64,000 nt of DNA, from positions 248,001 to 312,000 of the forward strand of contig NZ_JAHXZN010000001.1 in assembly GCF_019429485.1 (NCBI RefSeq), written 5' to 3'. Position numbers and translations under genes: made by a program. The DNA comes from Sphingomonas citri. Lineage in GTDB: Bacteria; Pseudomonadota; Alphaproteobacteria; Sphingomonadales; Sphingomonadaceae. The notes beneath the pieces are model-generated. The model was given only the letters and a program-made list of their open reading frames with translations. It ran no database searches and was not told the DNA's origin. Positions 53,164 through 63,306 of the stretch are shown in pieces; position 1 is the stretch's first letter, and each line of letters opens with the position of its first letter.

Positions 53164-54987
53164 TCACTCCACCGTGACGCTCTTCGCCAGGTTGCGCGGC
53201 TGGTCGACGTCGGTCCCCTTCGCCACCGCGACATGATAGGCGAGCAGCTGCACCGGCACCGCATAGACCAGGGGCGCGATCAGCGGGTGGACCTTGGGCA
53301 TGGTGATGGTCGCGACGCAGCCCTCGCCCGCCGCCTCGACGCCGTCATAGTCGCTGATCAGCAGCACTTTGCCGCCGCGCGCCTGGACCTCCTGCATGTT
53401 GCTGACGGTCTTGTCGAACAGCGGCCCCGTCGGCGCGATCACCACCACCGGGACATGCTCGTCAATCAGCGCGATCGGTCCGTGCTTCATCTCGCCCGCG
53501 GCATAGCCCTCCGCGTGGATGTAGCTGATCTCCTTGAGCTTCAGCGCGCCCTCGAGCGCCAGCGGATAGTCCGTGCCACGGCCGAGGTAGAGCACGTCGC
53601 GCGCGCCGGCGACGGTGCCCGCGATCGCCTCGATCGACTCATCATAGGCCAGCGCGCCGTTGATCGCGGCGGGCGCCTCGGCGAGTTGGCGGACGATATT
53701 GCGCTCTTCCGCCTCGGTCAGCCGACCCTTGGCCTTGGCGAGGTTGGCGGCGAGCGCGGCGAGCACCGCGAGCTGGCAGGTGAACGCCTTGGTCGAGGCG
53801 ACGCCGATCTCCGGCCCGGCATGGGTCGGCAGCAGCAGGTCGGCCTCGCGCGCCATCGTGCTGGTGGGCACGTTGACGACCACCGCGATCACCTGCTTCT
53901 CGGCGCGTGCGTGGCGCAGCGCGGCGAGTGTGTCAGCGGTCTCGCCCGACTGGCTGATGAAGAGCGCGAGACCGCCCTCCTCCATCACCGGCGCGCGGTA
54001 GCGGAACTCGCTCGCGACGTCCAAGTCGACCGGTACGCGCGCGAACTGCTCGAACCAATATTTGGCGACCATCCCGGCGTAGAAGCTGGTGCCGCACGCC
54101 ACGATGGTGACGCGGCGGATGCCGGAGAGGTCGAAGTCGGGAATCGGCAGGACGATCCGCCCCTCGAAGCGCTGCAGATAGCTGCGCAGCGTCTGGGCGA
54201 CCACGATCGGCTGCTCGTAGATCTCCTTCTGCATGAAGTGCCGGTGGTTGCCCTTGTCGATCAGCGCGCCGGTCACGCCCGAGATCGTCACCGGCCGCTC
54301 GACCGGTGCATTGTCACGGTCGTAGACCTGCGTGCCGTCGCGCGTGCAGACGACCCAGTCGCCCTCCTCGAGATACGCTATCCGCTGTGTCAGCGGCGCG
54401 AGCGCGAGCGCGTCCGAGCCGAGATAGGTCTCACCGTCGCCGTGGCCGACCACCAAGGGCGAGCCGAGCCGCGCGCCGATCAGCAGGTCGGGATGGCTGC
54501 GGAACAGGATCGCCAGCGCGAACGCGCCGTGGAGCCGCGGCAGCACCTCGCGCACCGCGTCCTCGGGTGCCGCGCCGGCCTCGACCTTCTCGCTGATCAG
54601 GTGCGCGACCACCTCGGTGTCGGTCTCGCTGGTGAAGACGCGGCCGCGGGCGATCAGCTCCTCGCGGAGCGCCTTGAAGTTCTCGATGATGCCGTTGTGT
54701 ACCACCGCCACCTCGTCGGTGGCGTGCGGGTGCGCGTTGTTGGTGGTCGGGCCGCCGTGCGTCGCCCAGCGCGTGTGCGCGATGCCGGTGTGGCCCGGCA
54801 GCGGATCGGCGGCGAGTTCGCGCTGAAGGTTGATCAATTTGCCCGAGGCGCGACGACGCGCGATCTGGCCGTCCACCACGGTGGCGATGCCGGCCGAGTC
54901 ATAGCCGCGATATTCGAGCCGCTTGAGCCCGTCGAGCAGGCGATCCGCCACGTCGTCGTGGCCGAGGATACCGACGATACCGCACAT
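53164..54987 (-). CDS. glmS: Glutamine-fructose-6-phosphate aminotransferase (isomerising)
   Basis: The 607-residue enzyme makes glucosamine-6-phosphate for cell-wall synthesis. The nucleophile Cys2 (MCGIVGILGHDD) starts the glutaminase domain, with THGGPTTNNAHPH following. The linker leads to two SIS domains with CGTSFYAGMVAKYW and SQSGETADTLAAL. It ends in the conserved LAKSVTVE. It begins 1 base after the glmU stop, so glmU-glmS is an operon. The strong CDS lacks an upstream glmS ribozyme, as expected outside Gram-positives. Confidence 0.97.
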   Translation of the reverse strand: MCGIVGILGHDDVADRLLDGLKRLEYRGYDSAGIATVVDGQIARRRASGKLINLQRELAADPLPGHTGIAHTRWATHGGPTTNNAHPHATDEVAVVHNGIIENFKALREELIARGRVFTSETDTEVVAHLISEKVEAGAAPEDAVREVLPRLHGAFALAILFRSHPDLLIGARLGSPLVVGHGDGETYLGSDALALAPLTQRIAYLEEGDWVVCTRDGTQVYDRDNAPVERPVTISGVTGALIDKGNHRHFMQKEIYEQPIVVAQTLRSYLQRFEGRIVLPIPDFDLSGIRRVTIVACGTSFYAGMVAKYWFEQFARVPVDLDVASEFRYRAPVMEEGGLALFISQSGETADTLAALRHARAEKQVIAVVVNVPTSTMAREADLLLPTHAGPEIGVASTKAFTCQLAVLAALAANLAKAKGRLTEAEERNIVRQLAEAPAAINGALAYDESIEAIAGTVAGARDVLYLGRGTDYPLALEGALKLKEISYIHAEGYAAGEMKHGPIALIDEHVPVVVIAPTGPLFDKTVSNMQEVQARGGKVLLISDYDGVEAAGEGCVATITMPKVHPLIAPLVYAVPVQLLAYHVAVAKGTDVDQPRNLAKSVTVE

Positions 54988-54988
54988 G

Positions 54989-56338
54989 CTATTGGCCGCC
55001 CTTCTTCGCCTTCATCGACGCGCGGAAGCGCGCCGCCCAACCCGCGCGCTCTTCCTGCCGACCTCGCGCCAAGGCAAGTGAATCCTCCGTAACATCCCGG
55101 ACAATAATGGAACCTGCTGCGACGATGGCGCCGGCCCCGATCGTCACCGGGGCGACCAGCGCCGAGTTGGAGCCGACGAAGGCCCCCGCTCCGATGACGG
55201 TACGGCTCTTAAGATAGCCGTTATAGTTGCAGGTGATCGTGCCGGCGCCGATATTGGCCTTGGCGCCGACCTCGGCATCGCCGATGTAGCTGAGGTGGTT
55301 GGCCTTGGCGCCGGCGTGCAGCACCGCGTTCTTCACCTCGACAAAATTGCCGACCTTGGCGCCTTGCTCCAGCACCGCGCCCGGCCGCAGCCGCGCATAG
55401 GGGCCGACCTCGACCCCGCTCGCCACTTTGGCGCCCTCGACATGGCTGAAGGCGTGGATCGTCGCGCCGTCCGCCACCTCGACGCCGGGTCCGAAGACGA
55501 CGTTCTGCGCGATCGTCACGTCGCGCCCCACCACCGTGTCGTGCGCGAACCACACCGTCTCGGGCGCCAGCAGCGTCGCACCCTCGGCCATCGCGCGCGC
55601 GCGGCGCGCCTGCTGCCACGTCGCCTCGACCGCGGCCAGCTCGGCGCGGCTGTTGACCCCGGCGACCTCGTCCGCCGCCGCCTCGATCACCGCGGCCTGC
55701 CCCGACAGCTCGACCACGTCGGTGAGATAATATTCGCCCGCCGCGTTGGCGTTGCCGAGCCGCGCGAGCAGCGCGAACAGCCGCTCGCCCTGCACCGCCA
55801 TCAGCCCGGTGTTGCACAGGTCGACCGCGCGCTCAGTGTCGCTGGCGTCCTTATATTCGACGATCTTCTCGAGCCGGTCACCGCCGGGCGCGACGATCAG
55901 CCGGCCGTAGGCACCGGGGTCGGCGGGGCGGAAGCCGAGCACCACCACCTCGGGCGAATCGGCGGCGTGAAGCCGGTCGAGCATCTCGCGCATCGTCGCC
56001 GCGCTGACCAGCGGCACGTCGCCGTAGAGGATCAGCACGTCGCCCGCGAAGCCCGCCAGCGCCGCCTCGGCCTGCATCACCGCGTGGCCGGTGCCGAGCT
56101 GTTCGGCCTGGTGCGCGGTCCCGGCGCCGAGCGGGGCGACCGCCGCCTCGACCTGCTCGCGCCCGGCGCCGACCACGACGACGGTGCGCTCGGGCGCGAG
56201 CGCGGCCGCGCTGGCGAGCAGGTGGAGCAGCATCGGCCGTCCCGCGATGGGATGCAGCACCTTGTGCAGATCGGACTTCATCCGGGTGCCCTTGCCCGCG
56301 GCAAGGACGACGATAGCGACGGGCGGCTGGCTCGACAT
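54989..56338 (-). CDS. glmU: Bifunctional GlcNAc-1-P uridyltransferase / GlcN-1-P acetyltransferase
   Basis: The 449-residue enzyme makes UDP-GlcNAc. The uridyltransferase domain has LAAGKGTRMKSDLHKVLHPIAG, EQLGTGHAV and YGDVPL. The C-terminal left-handed helix has hexapeptide repeats, VEVKNAVLHAGAKANHLSYIGDA and GTITCNYNG, the acetyltransferase site. ATG 56338 is the first gene of the glmU-glmS operon, and it faces gph across 61 bases. Confidence 0.97.
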   Translation of the reverse strand: MSSQPPVAIVVLAAGKGTRMKSDLHKVLHPIAGRPMLLHLLASAAALAPERTVVVVGAGREQVEAAVAPLGAGTAHQAEQLGTGHAVMQAEAALAGFAGDVLILYGDVPLVSAATMREMLDRLHAADSPEVVVLGFRPADPGAYGRLIVAPGGDRLEKIVEYKDASDTERAVDLCNTGLMAVQGERLFALLARLGNANAAGEYYLTDVVELSGQAAVIEAAADEVAGVNSRAELAAVEATWQQARRARAMAEGATLLAPETVWFAHDTVVGRDVTIAQNVVFGPGVEVADGATIHAFSHVEGAKVASGVEVGPYARLRPGAVLEQGAKVGNFVEVKNAVLHAGAKANHLSYIGDAEVGAKANIGAGTITCNYNGYLKSRTVIGAGAFVGSNSALVAPVTIGAGAIVAAGSIIVRDVTEDSLALARGRQEERAGWAARFRASMKAKKGGQ

Positions 56339-56399
56339 GGGCGTGCCCTGCCACCCTTTGCTTGCCAATTCCAGTATGAGGCGGCAACGCGGCGCGCGC

Positions 56400-57068
56400 A
56401 TGAACGACTTTCCCTTCCAGATCGTCGGGTTCGACCTCGACGGCACGCTGCTCGACACCTCGGGTGACCTCACCGACGCGGTGAACCATGCGCTCGCCTC
56501 GGTCCGGCGTCCCACGCTGACCGTCGAGCAGGTCAAGCCGATGATCGGCGGCGGCGCGCGCCACATGTTGGCGCAGGGCATGGCGGCGACCGGCGGCTGC
56601 TCGGAGGAGGAGTTGGCGGTGCTGCACCGCCGGCTGCTCGACTATTACGAGGCGCATCTCACCGTCCACACCCAGCCCTATCCGCACGCCATCGACGCGC
56701 TCGACGCGCTCGCCGCGCGCGGCGTTCGGCTCGCGGTCGTGACCAACAAGCTCGAGCATCTCGCGCGTCAGGTGCTCGGCCAGCTCGATCTGACCGCGCG
56801 TTTCGTCACGATCATCGGCGGGGACACGATGGGGCCGGGCAACGGCAAGCCGTCGCGGCAGCCGATCGACGCCATGGTGGAACGCTGCGGCGGCGGGCGC
56901 GCGGCGTTCGTCGGCGACTCGATCTACGACATTCAGGCCGCGCACGCCGCCGGGCTCCCAGCGGTAGCGTGCCGCTTCGGCTTCCTGATGCAGCCGGTCG
57001 AGGAGCTCGGCGCCGAAGCAATCATCGACGGGTTCGACGACCTTCTCCCCACACTGGAGCGGCTATGA
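56400..57068 (+). CDS. gph: Phosphoglycolate phosphatase (HAD family)
   Basis: The 222-residue phosphatase dephosphorylates 2-phosphoglycolate. The HAD motifs are FDLDGTLLDT near residue 10, VVTNK (motif II) near 115, GNGKPSRQPID (motif III lysine) and FVGDSIYDIQAA (motif IV). A helical cap lies between motifs I and II. The stop overlaps the next gene by 4 bases, starting a chain of overlapping genes that leads to the phosphate system. The exact substrate is inferred from family. Confidence 0.88.
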   Translation: MNDFPFQIVGFDLDGTLLDTSGDLTDAVNHALASVRRPTLTVEQVKPMIGGGARHMLAQGMAATGGCSEEELAVLHRRLLDYYEAHLTVHTQPYPHAIDALDALAARGVRLAVVTNKLEHLARQVLGQLDLTARFVTIIGGDTMGPGNGKPSRQPIDAMVERCGGGRAAFVGDSIYDIQAAHAAGLPAVACRFGFLMQPVEELGAEAIIDGFDDLLPTLERL

Positions 57069-57475
57069 CCGAGACCACGTCGCTGGCGCAGGTGCGCCCT
57101 CTGTTCCTCGTCGCTCTGATCATCGCGACCGCGGGCGCGGTGACGCTGGCGCTGATGCCGCATCCGCCGTCGGTCGGCCATATCAGCGACAAGTGGCAGC
57201 ATATGTTCGCCTTCGGCACGCTCACGATCCTGTCGGTTCTCGCCTTTCCGGCGACCTCGCTGCTGCGGATCGGCGAGCGCATGTCGTTCCTCGGCGCACT
57301 GATCGAGGTATTCCAGTCGATCCCCTCGCTCCACCGCGACTGCGACGTGATGGACTGGCTGGCCGACACGCTGATCATCGTCGCGGTGTTGACCGTGATC
57401 GTGCTATTCCGCCGCCTATCCGCGAGCGCGCCCGCTGCCCAGCCGCGACGATCTGCGCTACATCGGCGCGCGTGA
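57065..57475 (+). CDS. VanZ-like membrane protein
   Basis: The 136-residue protein has about four hydrophobic segments. It carries VanZ-family signs: LALMPHPP before DKWQHMFAFGTLTIL near residue 45, and a C-terminal DVMDWLADTLI motif. An R-E/F-QS segment (IEVFQSIP) lies between. ATG 57065 overlaps gph and its stop overlaps phoR. Function of chromosomal VanZ-like proteins is unclear. Its presence in the phosphate operon is not explained. Confidence 0.75.
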   Translation: MTETTSLAQVRPLFLVALIIATAGAVTLALMPHPPSVGHISDKWQHMFAFGTLTILSVLAFPATSLLRIGERMSFLGALIEVFQSIPSLHRDCDVMDWLADTLIIVAVLTVIVLFRRLSASAPAAQPRRSALHRRA

Positions 57476-58671
57476 TCGACGAGATCCCGCTCCGCACCTG
57501 GCTCGCGGTCGCGATCGCGATCGCGACCGCCGCGGTCGTGCTCGTGCTCGCGGACGATTACCAGACTGCGCTCGCCGCGCTGGCGGGCTGTGCGGCGCTG
57601 GTGGTGATCATCGCCACCATCCCGGAAGAGCTGCCCGCCGACGCCGCGCCCGAGCCGACCCGCGCCGAGGTGCCGTACGAGGCTGCGCTCGAGGCGATCG
57701 CCGAACCCGTGCTGGTGCTGCGCGCCGGCCGCGTCGTGGTCGCCAACGCCGCGGCGCGCGGGTTGCTCGGCCAGCATATCCTCGGCGAGGACGCCCGCGT
57801 CGCGATCCGTCATCCCGGCGCGGCCGAGCATCTCGCCCAAGGCGCCGAGCATCCGGTCGACCTGGTCGGGATCGGCACGCTCGACCAGCGCTGGCAGATG
57901 CGCACCGCCGCGCTCGGGCCCGAGCTGCGGCTGGTCCATCTCGTCGACCAGACCGACCAATATGCCGCCGAGCGGATGCGCGTCGATTTCGTTGCCAACG
58001 CGAGCCACGAGCTGCGCACCCCGCTCGCCTCGATCCTCGGCTATGTCGAGACGCTCGCCGACGCCGCGGGCGAGGACCCCGGGCTGCGCCAGCGCTTCCT
58101 CGGCATCGTCTTCGACGAGGCGAGGCGGATGGAGCGGCTCGTCGAGGACCTGATGAGCCTGTCGCGGATCGAGGCGGAGAAGTTCCGCCTGCCGCGCGCC
58201 GAAGTCGACCTCGCCGAGCTAGTGCAGGACGCGTGCGATTCGCTCTACACGACGCATGGCAACCGCGGCGACGACATCCGGCTGGAGCTGGCCGAGGACG
58301 TACCGCGCGTGATCGGCGACCAGGCGCAACTGTCGCAGCTGGTTCACAACCTCGTGGGCAACGCGATGAAATATGGCCGCGCGGGCACGCCGGTGGAGGT
58401 GTCGCTGAGCGCTGTCGATCGCAATCTCTGCCTCGTCGTGGCGGATCAGGGCGAGGGCATCGCATCGGAGCATCTGCCGCGCCTGACCGAGCGCTTCTAC
58501 CGCGTCGATCCCGGCCGCAGCCGCTCGCTCGGCGGCACCGGGCTGGGCCTCGCCATCGTCAAGCATATCGTCGAGCGCCATCGCGGGCGGCTCGACATCG
58601 CCAGCCAGGTCGGGGTCGGCACGCGCGTGGCCGTCACCCTACCCGCCGCCATCCCCGCGCCGCTGGTCTGA
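57472..58671 (+). CDS. phoR: Phosphate regulon sensor histidine kinase
   Basis: The 399-residue kinase has two short membrane segments (about 9-26 and 32-48), a PAS-like region (about 65-165), and a HisKA domain with the phosphorylated histidine in NASHELRTPLAS. The ATPase domain has NLVGNAMKYG (N box), ADQGEGI (G1), RFYRVDPGRSR (F box) and GTGLGLAIVKHI (G2). GTG 57472 overlaps the VanZ-like gene. Its position before pstS and a Pho box identifies it as PhoR. The response regulator PhoB is not in the window and probably follows phoU. Confidence 0.9.
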   Translation: MIDEIPLRTWLAVAIAIATAAVVLVLADDYQTALAALAGCAALVVIIATIPEELPADAAPEPTRAEVPYEAALEAIAEPVLVLRAGRVVVANAAARGLLGQHILGEDARVAIRHPGAAEHLAQGAEHPVDLVGIGTLDQRWQMRTAALGPELRLVHLVDQTDQYAAERMRVDFVANASHELRTPLASILGYVETLADAAGEDPGLRQRFLGIVFDEARRMERLVEDLMSLSRIEAEKFRLPRAEVDLAELVQDACDSLYTTHGNRGDDIRLELAEDVPRVIGDQAQLSQLVHNLVGNAMKYGRAGTPVEVSLSAVDRNLCLVVADQGEGIASEHLPRLTERFYRVDPGRSRSLGGTGLGLAIVKHIVERHRGRLDIASQVGVGTRVAVTLPAAIPAPLV

Positions 58672-58688
58672 GCGCGGCTCGGCCGCCG

Positions 58689-58717
58689 CTGTCATCAAGA
58701 CGTAACTCACGTGTCAC
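58689..58717 (+). promoter_or_regulatory. Pho box, three 7-base repeats
   Basis: CTGTCAT (58689-58695), ACGTAAC (58700-58706) and GTGTCAC (58711-58717) are spaced by 4 bases, giving an 11-base period. The first and third match the PhoB consensus CTGTCAT-N4-CTGTCAT well; the middle is degenerate. It lies 50 bases before pstS. This indicates PhoB-activated transcription of pstSCAB-phoU. Confidence 0.75.
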
Positions 58718-58766
58718 ATTGGCGGCCCCATCGCGGCGCCGTGTCGGCCGCCCGCTCGGGGGAATG

Positions 58767-59858
58767 ATGTCGCGCCTCGTCCAAGCGTTCGCGGCCAGGA
58801 TGCCGGCGACGCTGCCGCACCTCGTGCTGGCGGCGATGACGCTCGGTGCGCTGGGGGCCTGTGTCGACCAGGCCGCCGGCGGTGCGGCGGGATCGCGCGA
58901 CCAGATCCGCATCGTCGGCTCATCCACCGTCTATCCCTTTACGACCCTTGTCGCCGAGCAGTTCCTCGCCAACACCCCGGGCGCCAAGCCGCCGGTGATC
59001 GAGTCGACCGGCACGGGCGCGGGCATGAAACTGTTCTGCGCCGGCCTCGGTGCAGCACATCCCGACATCGAGGACGCCTCGCGACGAATGCATCGGGCCG
59101 AATATGACGCGTGCACGCGCCACGGTGTCGGTGCGGTGATCGAGGTACAGGTCGGCATCGACGGCATCGCGATGGCCGAGTCGCTGCGCGGACCGGGAGT
59201 GGCGCTGACCACGACCGACCTCTATCGCGCGCTCGCCGCGGCGCCCGGCGGACGCCGCAACACCGCGCGGCTGTGGCGCGACGTCAACCCGGCGCTGCCC
59301 GCGAGCCCGATCCAGGTCTACGGGCCACCGGCGACGAGCGGGACACGCGAATCCTTCGTCGAGCTCATCATGGCGCCGGGGTGCGAGGCGGTGGAGCCCG
59401 ACACGCGCACGCTGCGCGAGCGCGCGCCCGAGCTGTTCGCCGCGCGCTGCCACCGGCTTCGCGACGACGGCGCCTATATCGACGCGGGCGAGAACGACAA
59501 TCTCATCGTACAGAAGTTGCGGGCCAACCCCGACGCGATCGGGATATTCGGCTACGCCTATCTCGAGGAGAATGCCGGCGCGGTACGCGGCGTGACGCTC
59601 GGCGGCGTGGCGCCGAGCTACGCCACGATCGCCGACGGCAGCTACCCCGGAGCGCGGCCGCTCTACCTCTACGTCAAGAAGGCGCACCTGCGCGCCATCC
59701 CCGGGCTGCGCGCCTTCCTTCGCCAATATGGCGCTCTATGGGGCCGGCAGGGACCACTGGTGCGACGCGGGCTGATCGCCTCGCGCGAACCGGTGCAGCG
59801 GCGCGCCGCCGCGGTGATCGCGCAGGAGATCGCGCTCGATCCGGCGATGCTGCGCTGA
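58767..59858 (+). CDS. pstS: Phosphate ABC transporter substrate-binding protein
   Basis: The product of about 363 residues binds phosphate outside the inner membrane. The N-terminus has a hydrophobic signal segment and a lipobox-like LGALGAC, so it may be a lipoprotein. Family residues follow in order: IVGSSTVYPF, ESTGTGAGMKLFC and ATSGTRESFVEL, then IGIFGYAYLEENAG. ATG 58767 is preferred to 58764 because the GGGGGA site is then 4 bases away. The stop and the pstC start overlap (TGATG). Confidence 0.9.
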   Translation: MSRLVQAFAARMPATLPHLVLAAMTLGALGACVDQAAGGAAGSRDQIRIVGSSTVYPFTTLVAEQFLANTPGAKPPVIESTGTGAGMKLFCAGLGAAHPDIEDASRRMHRAEYDACTRHGVGAVIEVQVGIDGIAMAESLRGPGVALTTTDLYRALAAAPGGRRNTARLWRDVNPALPASPIQVYGPPATSGTRESFVELIMAPGCEAVEPDTRTLRERAPELFAARCHRLRDDGAYIDAGENDNLIVQKLRANPDAIGIFGYAYLEENAGAVRGVTLGGVAPSYATIADGSYPGARPLYLYVKKAHLRAIPGLRAFLRQYGALWGRQGPLVRRGLIASREPVQRRAAAVIAQEIALDPAMLR

Positions 59859-61234
59859 TGTCGCCGCTCGCGCTCGCCTTCGTGATCGCCGCGCTGGCGC
59901 TGATCGGCTGGGTTACCGCGCGCGCCCGCGCCGCGCGCTTCCGTCGCGGTACCACCCGCCGCTTCAGCTCGCTGCCGCAGCATCACGGCTGGTTCGTCGC
60001 GATGGGCACGCTATTGCCGGCGCTGCTGTTTCTCACGCTGTGGCATCTCACCTCGCCCGCGCTGGTCACCGAGGCGGTGCTCGCCACGCCCGGTGCCGCG
60101 ACGCTGCCCCCGCCGGGGCTCGACCGCGCCGCGATCCTGGCGGAGGCGCGCAACCTTGCCGCCGGGCGCGCCTATGGCGCGTTTCACCCATTGTCCGAGC
60201 AGCTCGCGCCGGCCTATGCCGCGGCGCAGGCGCACTACGACTGGCTCGCCACCGCGGCGGCGCTGCTGCTCGCCTTCGCCGGGGGTACCCTCTCCTACCT
60301 GCGCGTACGCCCCGGCTTCTCGGCGCGCACGCACGTCGAGCGCGTGATCATGGGCGCGCTGCTCGGCGCCTCGCTGATCGCGATCGTCACCACGATCGGC
60401 ATCATCGTCTCGCTGCTGTTCGAGAGCGCGCGCTTCTTCCGGATCGTGCCGCTCAGCGATTTCCTGCTCGGCACGCACTGGAGTCCGCAGGCGATCGATC
60501 CGCGCGATCCCGGCGCCTCGCTCGGCGCGGTGCCCTTGTTCTGGGGTACTTTCTTCATCGGCGCGGTGATCGCGATGGCGGTCGCGATCCCGTTCGGGCT
60601 GATGAGCGCGATCTACCTGACGCAATATGCGCGACCGGCGACGCGGCGCTGGGTCAAGCCGCTGCTCGAGATCCTCGCGGGCGTGCCGACCGTCGTGTAC
60701 GGCTATTTCGCGGCGCTGACGGTGGCGCCGGCGGTGCGCGACCTCGGTGTCGCGCTGGGGGTGAGCTGGGCCTCGTCCGAGAGCGCGCTCGCCGCGGGTG
60801 CGGTGATGGGCGTGATGATCATCCCCTTCGTCTCGTCCATGGCGGACGACTCGCTCTCCGCCGTGCCCGCGGCGATGCGCGACGGCAGCCTGGCGATGGG
60901 CGCGACCAGCTCGGAGACGATCCGGCAGGTGCTCCTCCCCGCGGCGCTGCCCGGCGTGGTCGGCGGCGTGCTGCTGGCGGTGAGCCGCGCGATCGGCGAG
61001 ACGATGATCGTGGTGATGGCCGCCTCGGGCGTGGCGACGCTGACGCTCAACCCCTTCGCCAGCGCGACCACCGTCACCAAGCAGATCGTCGACCTGCTCA
61101 CCGGCGAGGCGGCGTTCGATTCGGCCAAGACGCTGGCCGCTTTCGCGCTGGGGCTCACGCTCTTCGTCATCACCCTGCTGCTCAACGTCGTCGCGCTGAT
61201 CGTGGTGCGGCGCTACCGCGAGGCGTATGAGTAA
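59858..61234 (+). CDS. pstC: Phosphate ABC transporter permease PstC
   Basis: The 458-residue permease has an N-terminal membrane helix and a second long segment before the usual core, making it longer than E. coli PstC (319 residues). The core holds GTFFIGAVIAMAVAIPFGL and the EAA-type loop MRDGSLAMGATSSETIRQVLLPAALPGV. It ends in a C-terminal helix. It would pair with PstA to form the channel in the inner membrane. It overlaps pstA by 8 bases. Confidence 0.93.
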   Translation: MSPLALAFVIAALALIGWVTARARAARFRRGTTRRFSSLPQHHGWFVAMGTLLPALLFLTLWHLTSPALVTEAVLATPGAATLPPPGLDRAAILAEARNLAAGRAYGAFHPLSEQLAPAYAAAQAHYDWLATAAALLLAFAGGTLSYLRVRPGFSARTHVERVIMGALLGASLIAIVTTIGIIVSLLFESARFFRIVPLSDFLLGTHWSPQAIDPRDPGASLGAVPLFWGTFFIGAVIAMAVAIPFGLMSAIYLTQYARPATRRWVKPLLEILAGVPTVVYGYFAALTVAPAVRDLGVALGVSWASSESALAAGAVMGVMIIPFVSSMADDSLSAVPAAMRDGSLAMGATSSETIRQVLLPAALPGVVGGVLLAVSRAIGETMIVVMAASGVATLTLNPFASATTVTKQIVDLLTGEAAFDSAKTLAAFALGLTLFVITLLLNVVALIVVRRYREAYE

Positions 61235-62522
61235 GTCGCTGGTCCCCGAGGCGCCGGTGAGCGCCGCGCAGTCGGTTGAGCGACGCCCGACCGACTGGCG
61301 CACCGCGTCGATGCAGCGCCGCGTGCGCCAGCGCTACGCCGCCGAGCGGAGGTTCCGCTGGCTCGGGCTCGCCGCGGTGGTCGCCTCGGCCGCCTTCCTG
61401 CTCTTCCTGCTCGCATCGATGCTGGCGCGCGGTGCCGGTGGATTCGTCGAGACGCGGATCGCGCTGCCGCTCGACCTCGCGCGCGCCGGGCTCGACGTGA
61501 CGCCCGCGCAGCTGCGCGGCCCGCGCGCCGATCTCGCGCTCGCCGGTGCCGGGCTGGAGCGGGCGGTCGATACGGCCGCCGAGACCGCCTTCCCGCGCGT
61601 CGGCGGCGCGGCGCTGTTGTCCGATGCGGCGTGGCTGCGCGTGCGCGAGGCTGTGAAGCGCGATCCCGGCCTGCTGGGTCGCCGCGCGACCATCGACGTA
61701 CCCGTCGCCTCTCGGCTCGACATCGCCTTCAAGGGAGGCGGCACGCGTGCTGACCGGGCGATCGCGCGAACGCTCGCGCCCCAGCTCTCGCGCGGCCTCA
61801 ACCGCGACTTCCTCGGCGGCGCCGACTCGACCGACCCGACCCGCGCGGGCATCTGGGGTGCGCTCAAGGGCTCGCTGCTGACCATGCTGGTGACGCTGCT
61901 GCTCGCCTTTCCCATCGGCGTGTTCTCGGCACTTTACCTCGAGGAATATGCGCCGCGGAACCGCTGGACCGACCTGATCGAGGTGTCGATCAACAACCTC
62001 GCCGCGGTGCCCTCGATCATCTTCGGGTTGCTCGGGCTCGCCGTGTTCCTCGGCACGTTCCACATGCCGCGCTCGGCCGCGCTGGTCGGCGGGCTGACGC
62101 TCGCGCTGATGACCACCCCGGTGATCGTGATCGCGGCGCGCAACGCGATCGGGGCGGTACCGCCCTCGATCCGCGACGCCGCGCGCGCGCTCGGCGCCTC
62201 GCCGGTGCAGGTGGTGTTCCACCACGTGCTGCCGCTGGCGCTGCCCGGCATCCTCACCGGCACGATCATCGGCATGGCGCGGGCGCTCGGCGAAACCGCG
62301 CCGCTGCTGATGATCGGCATGCGCGCCTTCATCGCCGCGCCGCCCGAGCGGCTGACCGATCCGGCGACGGTGCTGCCGGTGCAGATCTTCCTTTGGTCCG
62401 ACGACGTGCAGGCGGGCTTCGTCGAGAAGACCTCGGCCGCCATCATCGTGCTGCTCGTGTTCCTGCTGGCGATGAACGGTCTCGCCATCTACCTCCGCAA
62501 CCGCTTCGAGACCCGCTGGTGA
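61227..62522 (+). CDS. pstA: Phosphate ABC transporter permease PstA
   Basis: The 431-residue permease has an N-terminal extension of about 185 residues with one membrane helix and a hydrophilic domain, then the core with [25 protein letters not shown], the EAA loop [31 protein letters not shown] and further helices. This is longer than enterobacterial PstA (296 residues); such extended Pst permeases are found in alphaproteobacteria. The stop overlaps pstB by one base. Confidence 0.93.
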   Translation: MSKSLVPEAPVSAAQSVERRPTDWRTASMQRRVRQRYAAERRFRWLGLAAVVASAAFLLFLLASMLARGAGGFVETRIALPLDLARAGLDVTPAQLRGPRADLALAGAGLERAVDTAAETAFPRVGGAALLSDAAWLRVREAVKRDPGLLGRRATIDVPVASRLDIAFKGGGTRADRAIARTLAPQLSRGLNRDFLGGADSTDPTRAGIWGALKGSLLTMLVTLLLAFPIGVFSALYLEEYAPRNRWTDLIEVSINNLAAVPSIIFGLLGLAVFLGTFHMPRSAALVGGLTLALMTTPVIVIAARNAIGAVPPSIRDAARALGASPVQVVFHHVLPLALPGILTGTIIGMARALGETAPLLMIGMRAFIAAPPERLTDPATVLPVQIFLWSDDVQAGFVEKTSAAIIVLLVFLLAMNGLAIYLRNRFETRW

Positions 62523-63289
62523 TGAGCAACGCCCCGCCCAAGATGACCGCGAGCGGCGTCGACGTCTTCTACGGCGCGAAGCAGGCGATCCGGAACGTCA
62601 GCATCGACGTGCGCCAGGAGGACGTCACCGCCTTCATCGGCCCGTCGGGCTGCGGCAAGTCCACCTTCCTGCGCACGCTCAACCGCATGAACGACACGAT
62701 CCCGGGCGCGCGCGTCTCGGGCGATATCCGGCTCGACGGCGAGGACGTCTATGCCAAGACGATGGACGTGGTGCAGCTGCGCGCGCGCGTCGGCATGGTG
62801 TTCCAGAAGCCCAACCCCTTCCCCAAGTCGATCTTCGAGAATGTCGCCTACGGCCCCCGCATCCACGGATTGGCGCGCTCCAGGGCGGATCTCGCGCAGA
62901 TCGTCGAGCGCTCGCTCACGCGCGCGGGGCTGTGGAACGAGGTGAAGGACCGGCTCGGCGACTCCGGCACCGCTTTGTCGGGCGGGCAGCAGCAGAGGCT
63001 GTGCATCGCCCGCGCCATCGCCGTCGATCCCGAGGTGATCCTGATGGACGAGCCGTGCAGCGCGCTCGATCCCGTCGCCACCGCGCGGATCGAGGAGCTG
63101 ATCCACGACCTGCGCGGGCGCTACGCCATCGTAATCGTCACGCACAACATGCAACAGGCGGCGCGGGTGAGCCAGCGCACCGCCTTCTTCCACCTCGGCC
63201 AATTGGTCGAATACGGCGATACGTCCGACATCTTCACCAACCCGCGTGAGGAGCGGACGAAGGACTATATCACCGGGCGCTACGGCTGA
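62522..63289 (+). CDS. pstB: Phosphate ABC transporter ATP-binding protein
   Basis: The 255-residue ATPase powers phosphate import. It has Walker A (GPSGCGKST), the Q-loop [18 protein letters not shown], the signature [14 protein letters not shown], Walker [13 protein letters not shown] and the switch histidine VTHNMQQA. These are the typical PstB sequences. ATG 62522 overlaps pstA, and phoU starts 17 bases after the stop. Confidence 0.97.
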   Translation: MSNAPPKMTASGVDVFYGAKQAIRNVSIDVRQEDVTAFIGPSGCGKSTFLRTLNRMNDTIPGARVSGDIRLDGEDVYAKTMDVVQLRARVGMVFQKPNPFPKSIFENVAYGPRIHGLARSRADLAQIVERSLTRAGLWNEVKDRLGDSGTALSGGQQQRLCIARAIAVDPEVILMDEPCSALDPVATARIEELIHDLRGRYAIVIVTHNMQQAARVSQRTAFFHLGQLVEYGDTSDIFTNPREERTKDYITGRYG

Positions 63290-63306
63290 CAGACGGGACG
63301 GGACGG

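Noticed and set aside
53119..55092. 657-residue plus-strand frame opposite glmS
   Set aside because: It is the antisense of glmS. Its sequence has the Arg/His/Asp-rich look of high-GC shadows.
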